Below, in pieces: positions 35,770 through 41,989 of a DNA stretch of 47,887 nt. Numbering within the stretch: position 1 is the first letter of the stretch; each line of letters starts with the position of its first letter. Source of the DNA: Methylocystis sp. (lineage in GTDB: Bacteria; Pseudomonadota; Alphaproteobacteria; Rhizobiales; Beijerinckiaceae); contig JACOWC010000056.1 of NCBI GenBank assembly GCA_016177005.1, forward strand, positions 1-47,887, read 5' to 3'. A model generated the notes under the pieces. The model did not search any database, had not been told where the DNA came from, and was given only the letters and a program-made list of their open reading frames with translations. A program made the position numbers and the translations under genes.

Positions 35770-36519
35770 TTATCCGAGCCCGGCTTCCGCGCCGGCGGGC
35801 TCCATCGCTGGTTCGAGTTCGATTGGAGCGCGGCGCACGGCGCGGCGCGCAATTGGACGATAGAGCTGCTTCGTCGCCTCGACGATGTGCACGCCGCCGC
35901 CTGGCAGCGAGAAGCGGCCGGCGATGCGCTCGAAGGCGGGCGCCGAGCGCAGCAGCGACGCGCGCTGGAACGGCGGCACGTAAAGCGCCTCGTCCCAATA
36001 AAGCGGCAGGAATTGCGCCTCCTGCAGCAATTGCTGCAACTGGCCGCGCGAATAGGGATGACCCTGTCCGAAGGGCGTCGTGTCGACGCGCGCCCACAGT
36101 CCGGTGCGGCTCGGCGCGACGATCAGCACGCGACCGCCGGCCGCAAGAATGCGCCAAACTTCTTCAAGCAGGTCGTGCGGATGCTCGTCCGTCTCGATCG
36201 CATGCACGATCAGGATGCGATCCATGCTGGCGTCGGGCAGGGGCGTCATCGAGGGCTCCACCAGTGCCGAGGCGGAGCGACCGTCGAGCGGCCAGTGAAC
36301 GACGCCCTGCGTCGCCGGCATGAAGGCGAGAACGCGCTGCGCCTTCTCGCGAAAATCGTCGAGATAGGGCGTGGCGTAGCCAAGGCCGAGCACGCGCAGC
36401 CCTGCATGGTCCTGCCAGCGTGCGCGCACCAGCCGCGACACCAGGCGGCGCGCCACTTGTCCCAGCGCCGTGTCGTAAAAGGCGCGCAAATCGACGACGT
36501 CGAGCATGGCGCCGATCAT
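35770..36519 (-). CDS. Class I SAM-dependent methyltransferase
   Basis: 249 residues. The nucleotide site is GLRVLGLGYATPYL, a divergent motif I, followed by MDRILIVHAIETDEHPHDLL and EEVWRILAAGGRVLIVAPSR (motif post-I and the methyltransferase type 11 beta strand). The tail is rich in Ala, Pro and Glu. In Rhizobiales a gene of this kind commonly lies next to gloB, as here, where it is divergent from gloB. An alternative ATG at 36507 is possible. The acceptor is unknown. Confidence 0.85.
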   Translation of the reverse strand: MIGAMLDVVDLRAFYDTALGQVARRLVSRLVRARWQDHAGLRVLGLGYATPYLDDFREKAQRVLAFMPATQGVVHWPLDGRSASALVEPSMTPLPDASMDRILIVHAIETDEHPHDLLEEVWRILAAGGRVLIVAPSRTGLWARVDTTPFGQGHPYSRGQLQQLLQEAQFLPLYWDEALYVPPFQRASLLRSAPAFERIAGRFSLPGGGVHIVEATKQLYRPIARRAVRRAPIELEPAMEPAGAEAGLG

Positions 36520-36549
36520 CGGCGCAATCCATCAGTGGCGCAAGGCGCG

Positions 36550-36666
36550 TTAGATCACGCTGCGTTTAGGCGAATCGCCTGAACGCGGATGACGTGATCG
36601 ATTCCAAAAACTTAGAGCGCGCTTTACGCGAAAAACCGGCGTCCACTTTTTCGCGAGCCGCGCTCT
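36550..36666 (+). repeat. 117-bp palindromic interspersed repeat, copy B (intergenic)
   Basis: Starts TTAGATCACGCTGCGTTTAG, has the small inverted repeat GTTTAGGCGA-ATCGCCTGAAC, then GATGACGTGATCGATTCCAA and ends GCGAGCCGCGCTCT. The outer TAGATCACG and inner CGTGATCGA arms pair. Lies in the 224-bp gap between the methyltransferase and gloB. Compared with copies C and D it has lost one base (CGAATCGCC for CGGAATCGCC), so its long frame is closed. Confidence 0.9.
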
Positions 36667-36743
36667 GGCCGCTTTGGCCCGGCTGTCGGTTTTTTTGGCC
36701 GGTCGCGTTATGATAGAGAAATGACGAAGGAGATCGCCGCGCC

Positions 36744-37520
36744 ATGGCGTTGGAAGTCGCGCAGTTCATCTGCCTCAACGATAATTTCGGCCTGCTCGTC
36801 CATGAGCCGGAGCTCGGCGCGACCGCAAGCGTCGACGCGCCCGACGGCGAAGCGATCGCCAATGAGGCCGAGCGGCGCGGCTGGCCGCTGACGCATCTGC
36901 TGCTCACGCATCATCACGCCGATCACGTGCAGGGAACACAGACGCTCAAAACGCGCTTTCCGCACATGAAGGTCATCGGCGCCGCCAAGGATGCGCATCG
37001 ACTGCCGCCGCTCGATCGCGCGGTTTCAGAAGGCGACGTCGTCGAAATCGGCGAAGCGCGCGCGCGCGTCATCGAAACGCCCGGCCATACGCTCGGACAT
37101 ATCGCCTATTACTTCGAGGACGATGAAATCGTGTTTGTCGGCGACACGCTGTTCTCGCTCGGCTGCGGACGCGTTTTTGAGGGCACCATGGACATGATGC
37201 ATCTCACCCTCGAAGCGCTCGCCAATTTGCCCGGGGAAACGCTGGTCTATTGCGGCCACGAATATACCCAGGCGAACGCCAAATTCGCGCTCACCGTCGA
37301 CCCCGAAAATTCGGTGCTGCGCGCGCGGGCGCAAACCGTCGCCGATCTGCGCAAGGACGGAAAATTTACCCTGCCGACGACGATCACGCTCGAGAACGCC
37401 ACAAATCCGTTTCTGCGGGTCGAGGATCCGAGCGTAGCGGCCGCGATGGGCATGCGGGGCGCGGACCCTTCCGCGGTTTTCGCGGCGATGCGCGAGCGCA
37501 AGAACAAATTCGCCGCATGA
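36744..37520 (+). CDS. gloB: Hydroxyacylglutathione hydrolase (glyoxalase II)
   Basis: 258 residues. Splits S-lactoylglutathione to D-lactate and glutathione, the second step of methylglyoxal removal. Metallo-beta-lactamase fold with LTHHHADHVQGT (metal ligands), TPGHTLGHI, FVGDTLFSLGCGRVFEGT and YCGHEYTQAN. Ends with the C-terminal substrate domain (FLRVEDPSVAAAMG). AAGGAG lies eleven bases before the ATG. Its stop overlaps the start of the cupin gene (ATGA). Confidence 0.94.
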   Translation: MALEVAQFICLNDNFGLLVHEPELGATASVDAPDGEAIANEAERRGWPLTHLLLTHHHADHVQGTQTLKTRFPHMKVIGAAKDAHRLPPLDRAVSEGDVVEIGEARARVIETPGHTLGHIAYYFEDDEIVFVGDTLFSLGCGRVFEGTMDMMHLTLEALANLPGETLVYCGHEYTQANAKFALTVDPENSVLRARAQTVADLRKDGKFTLPTTITLENATNPFLRVEDPSVAAAMGMRGADPSAVFAAMRERKNKFAA

Positions 37521-38086
37521 CGGGCGCGCTTTCGACGCAGGAGGTGGTGCGGCTTCTCGATCTGGCGCCCCATCCCGAGGGCGGCTTCTATCGCCAGACG
37601 TTTCGCGATTCCTCGTCGGTGGGCGGCGGCCGCGCCGCCTCGACGGCGATCTATTATCTGCTCTCCGGCGGCGGAGTCTCCGCCTGGCATCGGGTCGACG
37701 CCGCCGAAGTCTGGCACTTCTACGCCGGCGCCACGCTGGAGCTTAAGATCGCGACGTTAGATCACGCTGTGTTTAGGCAAAATCGCCTAAACGCAGATGA
37801 CGTGATCGATTTCAAAAGTTTAGAGCGCGCTTTGTGCGAAAAACCGGATTCCACTTTTTCGCAGCGCGCTCCAGGCGCGCCGACCGAAATCCTGCGACTT
37901 GGCGCCGAGCTCGGCGCTGGCGAGCGGCCGCAAGCCGTGGTCCCCGCAGGCGTCTGGCAGTCGGCGAAAAGTCTCGGCCGGGGTCCCGACGAATGGACTC
38001 TCGTCGGCTGCACAGTGGCGCCGGGCTTCGAATTCGCCGGCTTCGAACTGGCGCCGGCGGATTTCTCGCCCGACTGTTCAGCTTGA
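37517..38086 (+). CDS. DUF985 cupin with an in-frame repeat-encoded insertion
   Basis: 189 residues. DUF985 cupins are about 140-160 residues. The first half (LDLAPHPEGGFYRQTFRDSS, AIYYLLSGGGVSAWHRVDAA, EVWHFYAGATLEL) and the last half (LGAGERPQAVVPAGVWQSAK, WTLVGCTVAPGFEFAGFELA) are typical. Between them, residues about 81-119 are encoded by the 117-bp repeat (starts LDHAVFRQNRLNADD) and have no counterpart in ordinary family members. The frame is kept. Translationally coupled to gloB. Function of the family is unproven; a sugar or ribulose epimerase-like role has been suggested. The insert sits after the cupin barrel strand ELKIA, probably on a surface loop. Confidence 0.88.
   Translation: MTGALSTQEVVRLLDLAPHPEGGFYRQTFRDSSSVGGGRAASTAIYYLLSGGGVSAWHRVDAAEVWHFYAGATLELKIATLDHAVFRQNRLNADDVIDFKSLERALCEKPDSTFSQRAPGAPTEILRLGAELGAGERPQAVVPAGVWQSAKSLGRGPDEWTLVGCTVAPGFEFAGFELAPADFSPDCSA
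37757..37873 (+). repeat. 117-bp palindromic interspersed repeat, copy C (inside the cupin gene, in frame)
   Basis: Starts TTAGATCACGCTGTGTTTAG, with the inverted core GTTTAGGCAAAATCGCCTAAAC and the CGTGATCGA arm. Length is 39 codons with no stop, so it adds residues LDHAVFRQNR through STFSQRAP. Closest to copies B and D. Confidence 0.93.
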
Positions 38087-38116
38087 ACGCAAAGGCGTTC
38101 AGCCCATCGGGGCTTT
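38086..38116 (+). terminator. Possible terminator after the gloB-cupin pair
   Basis: Two small hairpins directly after the cupin stop: AACGC-AAAG-GCGTT and AGCCC-ATCG-GGGCT followed by TT only. The T-run is short, so this is a weak call. Confidence 0.4.
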
Positions 38117-38173
38117 GACCGGCCCGGCGGATAGTGTATCGGGTCGCAGACAAGAAAAAGAGGAAATGCCTGG

Positions 38174-39013
38174 ATGTGCTGGAGTGGAGAGGCGTCAACG
38201 GTGTTGGCGGCGACGGGGATCGCCGGCGCGGCCTATTCGGCGCTCAAGAAAGCCCCCGAACCGCTCGCCCTCTGGGTCTGCCTTCTCTATTTCGCCAGCA
38301 TGGAGTCGCTTCAGGCGGTCGCCTATTCGGTCTTAAACCAATGCGACTCGCCGCTAAATCAATTGATGACCATGTTTGGTTATCTCCACATAACCTTCCA
38401 GCCTTTCTTCATTAACGCCGTCGCGCTCTATTTCATGCCCAAAGACAGCGCCAGGATTATCGCGCCCTGGGCCTATTTCGGCTGTTTCGTCGCGGCCATC
38501 GCCATGCTGCTCCAGCTCTATCCCTTCGCCTGGGCTGGCCACTGCGCCCTGGGAAGGCCGTTGTGCGGCGACGTGCTGTGCACGGTGCGCGGCGAATGGC
38601 ACATCGCCTGGCTGCTGCCGACCAACGGACTCGGCAACTCCATGGCGGACAACGCCTATCTCGGGCGCGGCTACATCGAATATCCGCTGATGGCCTTCTA
38701 CATTCCGTCGCTTTACGGCAGCTGGCGATTCATCCTGTTCTCCTGGGTCGCCGGGCCGTTCCTGGCGAGTCTGACCACCGGCAACATCAATGAATGGCCG
38801 GCGGTCTGGTGCCTGTTCTCGATCGGGCTGGTGCTCGCCATCATCAAGACCCCGTTGCGTTACCACCTGCATGTCGGCGATCCGTGGTGGATGATGCTTT
38901 ATAAGTGGTGGAAGCGGCGGAAAGCGGCCGCCAAGGCCGCCGTCGCCGCCGCGCCCGTACGCCCGGCCGAACCCGCCGCTCTCATCGCGGAAATCAAAGA
39001 GCCGGCGGAATAG
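38174..39013 (+). CDS. DUF5765 multi-span membrane protein
   Basis: 279 residues with about seven hydrophobic spans. The N-terminus MCWSGEASTVLAATGIAGAA and SLQAVAYSVLNQCDSPLNQL are features I associate with DUF5765, a family of unknown function. Histidines and cysteines sit at membrane borders (FGYLHITFQPFFIN, AGHCALGRPLCGDVLC, VRGEWHIAWLLPTNG), suggesting metal or redox chemistry. The tail is basic then Ala/Pro-rich. GAGG lies 11 bases before the ATG. Single gene, converging on pxpC with no gap. It is not a methane monooxygenase subunit: the spacing of charged residues differs and no partner genes are present. Confidence 0.78.
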   Translation: MCWSGEASTVLAATGIAGAAYSALKKAPEPLALWVCLLYFASMESLQAVAYSVLNQCDSPLNQLMTMFGYLHITFQPFFINAVALYFMPKDSARIIAPWAYFGCFVAAIAMLLQLYPFAWAGHCALGRPLCGDVLCTVRGEWHIAWLLPTNGLGNSMADNAYLGRGYIEYPLMAFYIPSLYGSWRFILFSWVAGPFLASLTTGNINEWPAVWCLFSIGLVLAIIKTPLRYHLHVGDPWWMMLYKWWKRRKAAAKAAVAAAPVRPAEPAALIAEIKEPAE

Positions 39014-40012
39014 TCAGTCTCTCGCGTTGACGACGCCGCCGACGAGATTTTCGGCGAGCAGCGACTCCGTGGTCACGCGGGCGGGCAGAGGCTCGCGTGT
39101 CGCGCCGGCCTCGATTGTCGCGAAATAGTCGCGACGGGCGGCGACCGCCTCATCCCAATCCACGGCGCGAAAAGACAGGTCTTCGCCGGGACGCAATTGC
39201 GCCAGCCGTCCGAGATCGGCGCCGATGACCGTCGCAATTTTCGGATAGCCGCCGGTCGGCTGGCGGTCCGCCATGAGCGCCAGCGGCGCGCCGTCGCCGG
39301 GAATCTGGATCGCGCCCATGGCGACGCCGTCGGAAACGATGTCATGTCCGCTGAGGTGCCGGATGGACGGACCCTCGAGCCGATAGGCCATGCGATCGCT
39401 GCGCGCGCCGATGCGCCAGCGCGCGTTCAAAAAGCGCTCGATCTCCTCGGGCGCGAAATAATCCGCCTGAGGTCCGAGAAGCAGGCGGATCGGCGCGGCG
39501 CTCGGCGCGAGCCAAGGCGCAGCCAAGGCCAGCGGCTCGAGAGGCGCCGGGCCGGCCGCCGCGAGCGTCAGCGCGTCGCCCGCAGCCAGCGGTTTTGGCC
39601 CCAGCCCTGAGCGGGCGTGCGTCGCGCGCGAGCCGAGGATGGGCGCAAGGTCGAGCGCGCCGCCGACGGCGACATAGCACCAAGCCCCCGAGGCGCCGGC
39701 GCGCAGCGAGAGCCGCGCCTCCGGGGCAAGCGGCAGCAGAGAGGCCGACGGCAGCGGCCGGCCGTCGAGCCGAACGTCGAAATCGCCGCCCGCGACCGCG
39801 ACGCCAAGCGTCGCGCCTTCCGCCCGAAACGTCGCGCCGCCAAGCGACACTTCGATGGCGCTGTCGGCGCCGGCGGCGCGCGTCGCGGCGAGATAGGCGC
39901 CAAGATCCATCGGCCCCGCCGGCGTCACGCCGTAGCGCGAGCGCCCGAAGCGGCCCTCGTCCTGAATGGTGACGCCGGGTCCGGCGGCGTCGACAAGCAG
40001 CCGCGCGCTCAC
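39014..40012 (-). CDS. pxpC: 5-oxoprolinase subunit PxpC (KipA family)
   Basis: 332 residues. Subunit of the ATP-dependent 5-oxoprolinase that opens pyroglutamate to glutamate. Typical start LLVDAAGPGVTIQDEGRFG followed by RYGVTPAGPMDLGAYLAA, then CYVAVGGALDL and MADRQPTGGYPKIATVIGAD. Chosen start is GTG 40012, which overlaps the pxpB stop by GTGA; the longer frame upstream runs through pxpB out of phase. Third gene of pxpABC. Confidence 0.9.
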   Translation of the reverse strand: MSARLLVDAAGPGVTIQDEGRFGRSRYGVTPAGPMDLGAYLAATRAAGADSAIEVSLGGATFRAEGATLGVAVAGGDFDVRLDGRPLPSASLLPLAPEARLSLRAGASGAWCYVAVGGALDLAPILGSRATHARSGLGPKPLAAGDALTLAAAGPAPLEPLALAAPWLAPSAAPIRLLLGPQADYFAPEEIERFLNARWRIGARSDRMAYRLEGPSIRHLSGHDIVSDGVAMGAIQIPGDGAPLALMADRQPTGGYPKIATVIGADLGRLAQLRPGEDLSFRAVDWDEAVAARRDYFATIEAGATREPLPARVTTESLLAENLVGGVVNARD

Positions 40013-40746
40013 TGGAGCGCTTCCCGGCGCGCCACCGTCTCGCCAGCCGCGGCGCGCGCGTCGAGCGTCCGGAAAGTCTCGGCGTCGATCGGCTCGAAAC
40101 GCGCCGCGTCGCCCGGCGCGGCAAGAAAAGGCGGATCGCGCCGCGGCGCGAACATGCGTTCTGGCGTTCGCCCGATGACATACCAGCCGGTCGGCATCGG
40201 ATTGGCGGCGATCAGAGAGAGCGCGCCGCCGATCAGCGCCGCGCCCTGCGGCGTCGCGCCGCGCGGGCTGGCGCGCCTTGGAATCGCTAAGGCCTGCGGC
40301 AAGCCGCCGAGATAGCACCAGCCCGGCGCGAACCCATACATGTAGACGCGATAATCGGCGCCGGCATGCAACCGCGCCAGCGATGGCGCGGAGCGCCCGA
40401 GCAGCGCCGCCGCCTCGTCAATATCCTCAGCGAACGCGGGGTCGTAGCAGCAGGGAATCGTCCAGCGCACGGCGGGGCGCGACAGTTTCGCCTCAATGTC
40501 GGCAGGCGCGAGCAGATTTTCGATCGCCGCGACCAGCGCGTCGCGCGAAATTTCGAGCGGTTCATAGCGCAGCAGCAGCGCTCGGTATGTCGGCGTCGTC
40601 TCGCGCAAGCCGGGCGGCGGCGCAGCGCGAAGATGCTCGTCAAGCGTCAGCACGCGCGCATTGATTGCGGCGTCGACGCTGTCGCCAAATTCGACTGAAA
40701 GCGCCGCTTCGCCGCAATCAAGAAAACGCGGCGTCTCATATTTCAT
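40009..40746 (-). CDS. pxpB: 5-oxoprolinase subunit PxpB (KipI family)
   Basis: 245 residues. Cyclophilin-like family with FLDCGEAALSVEFGDSVD at the N-terminus and YVYMYGFAPGWCYLGGLP-like segment (YRVYMYGFAPGWCYLGGLPQ), IPRRASPRGATPQGAALIGG and TGWYVIGRTP. Forms a complex with PxpC. Starts six bases after the pxpA stop. Confidence 0.9.
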   Translation of the reverse strand: MKYETPRFLDCGEAALSVEFGDSVDAAINARVLTLDEHLRAAPPPGLRETTPTYRALLLRYEPLEISRDALVAAIENLLAPADIEAKLSRPAVRWTIPCCYDPAFAEDIDEAAALLGRSAPSLARLHAGADYRVYMYGFAPGWCYLGGLPQALAIPRRASPRGATPQGAALIGGALSLIAANPMPTGWYVIGRTPERMFAPRRDPPFLAAPGDAARFEPIDAETFRTLDARAAAGETVARREALQ

Positions 40747-40751
40747 GAGAT

Positions 40752-41528
40752 TCAGGCTCCTGCGAAGGCGCGCAGCGCCCAGCCGTCGCGTTCCAGCGAT
40801 CCGCGCAACCGCCGCGCCATTTCGACGGCAAGCGGCGCGTCGCCGTGGACGCAGATCGAATCAATCGGGGTCGGCAAAAGCTTGCCGCTGACGGTCCTCA
40901 GCCCGCCGTTCGCGAGCATGTCGCGCACGCGGTCGCAGGCTCGTTCAATATCCTCGATGACCGCGCCTTCCTGCGATCTTTGCTGAAGGCGCCCGTCATC
41001 CACATAGGCGCGGTCGGCGAAGATTTCATTGATGACGCGCAAGCCTGCGCGCGCGCCGGCGCGTGTCTGTTCAGACAGGGCGATCGCAAGCAGGGTGAGC
41101 GACGGGTCGACGCCGCGAACCGCGCAAGCGATCGCGTTCGCGACGTCGGCGTCGCGCTCGGCGATATTGGCGAGCGCGCCATGAGCCTTCACATGCGTGA
41201 TCCGGTGTCCGCTCAAGCCGGCGAGCGCCTGGGCCGCGCCGAGCTGGTAGGCGACGGCGCGTTCGATCTCGCGTGCGGTCATCGGCAGGGCGCGCCGGCC
41301 GAATCCCGCAAGATCGGGAAAGGCGACATGAGCGCCCACGGCGACTCCCTTTTCCTTGGCGCGCGCAAATGTCGTCGCCATGATGTCGGGGTCGCCGGCG
41401 TGGAAGCCGCACGCCACATTGGCGCTCGTGACAATGTCGAGCATGGCGTCGTCGTCGCCGATGCGCCAGCGGCCGAAACCCTCGCCAAGGTCGGCGTTAA
41501 GATCGATGGTGCGGGGGGTAGGGGCCAT
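40752..41528 (-). CDS. pxpA: 5-oxoprolinase subunit PxpA (LamB/YcsF family)
   Basis: 258 residues. Start IDLNADLGEGFGRWRIGDDD, then SANVACGFHAGDPDIM, VAVGAHVAFPDLAGFGRR and ITHVKAHGALAN. These are the conserved metal-site loops of PxpA, which binds 5-oxoproline. Promoter region 41529-41746 is shared with the divergent microprotein gene. First gene of pxpABC. Confidence 0.93.
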   Translation of the reverse strand: MAPTPRTIDLNADLGEGFGRWRIGDDDAMLDIVTSANVACGFHAGDPDIMATTFARAKEKGVAVGAHVAFPDLAGFGRRALPMTAREIERAVAYQLGAAQALAGLSGHRITHVKAHGALANIAERDADVANAIACAVRGVDPSLTLLAIALSEQTRAGARAGLRVINEIFADRAYVDDGRLQQRSQEGAVIEDIERACDRVRDMLANGGLRTVSGKLLPTPIDSICVHGDAPLAVEMARRLRGSLERDGWALRAFAGA

Positions 41529-41746
41529 GAGGATACAAGTCGCCTATCGATGTGGATCGCGAGATTGGCGCAACCGCGCCATGCCGGCAAACTGCGGCGC
41601 TTGACGCAGTCGAGGCGGCGCAAAAGGGCGCAACCCGGCACAAATAGGGCATGGCGGCGCTTGACAAAGACTGTCCCCTTTGGTGAAGCTGTATCGCGGC
41701 GAAGCCGGAAAAAAAGCCACTGGCTGGCGCAATGTGGGAGGAAAAC

Positions 41747-41821
41747 ATGCAATATCTGATCCCGGGACTCATGCTCGCTATCGTCATCGGCGGCGCTATC
41801 GTCGCCATGCGGATGAAGTAA
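41747..41821 (+). CDS. 24-residue single-span membrane microprotein
   Basis: Sequence is MQYLIPGLMLAIVIGG plus AIVAMRMK: one helix with a basic end, giving N-out or N-in insertion into the inner membrane. The ribosome site GGGAGG sits five bases before the ATG, one of the best in the window. About 70 bases further upstream is TTGACA (41661-41666), a perfect -35 hexamer, with a weak -10. No cysteine, so not a methanobactin precursor. It resembles in size the small stabilising subunits of membrane complexes (KdpF, CcoQ-like), but no partner is adjacent. Divergent from pxpA. Confidence 0.62.
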   Translation: MQYLIPGLMLAIVIGGAIVAMRMK

Positions 41822-41989
41822 GCTCAAGAAATCACGACGTTTCTCGTCATATACGGTCCGTTGGCGGGCAGCGGCCCCGCGTAAACGCGGGCGCTATTGC
41901 GCCAGCGGACTGAGCTGATCAGCGTCAGCGACTGTCGCGTGGATCAGCTTTTGTCGCCCTACCGGCGACGATCTCCTCTTCAGCGTCGC

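Noticed and set aside
38174-39013. Methane or ammonia monooxygenase membrane subunit
   Set aside because: Size and spans are suggestive, but the motifs differ and no pmoA/pmoB lie nearby.
39014-40318. 434-residue version of pxpC
   Set aside because: The N-terminal 102 residues are pxpB out of frame; GTG 40012 gives the standard protein.
41747-41821. Methanobactin-like precursor peptide
   Set aside because: Right size and possibly a methanotroph relative, but it has no cysteine, is a membrane helix, and no mbnB/mbnC genes are near.
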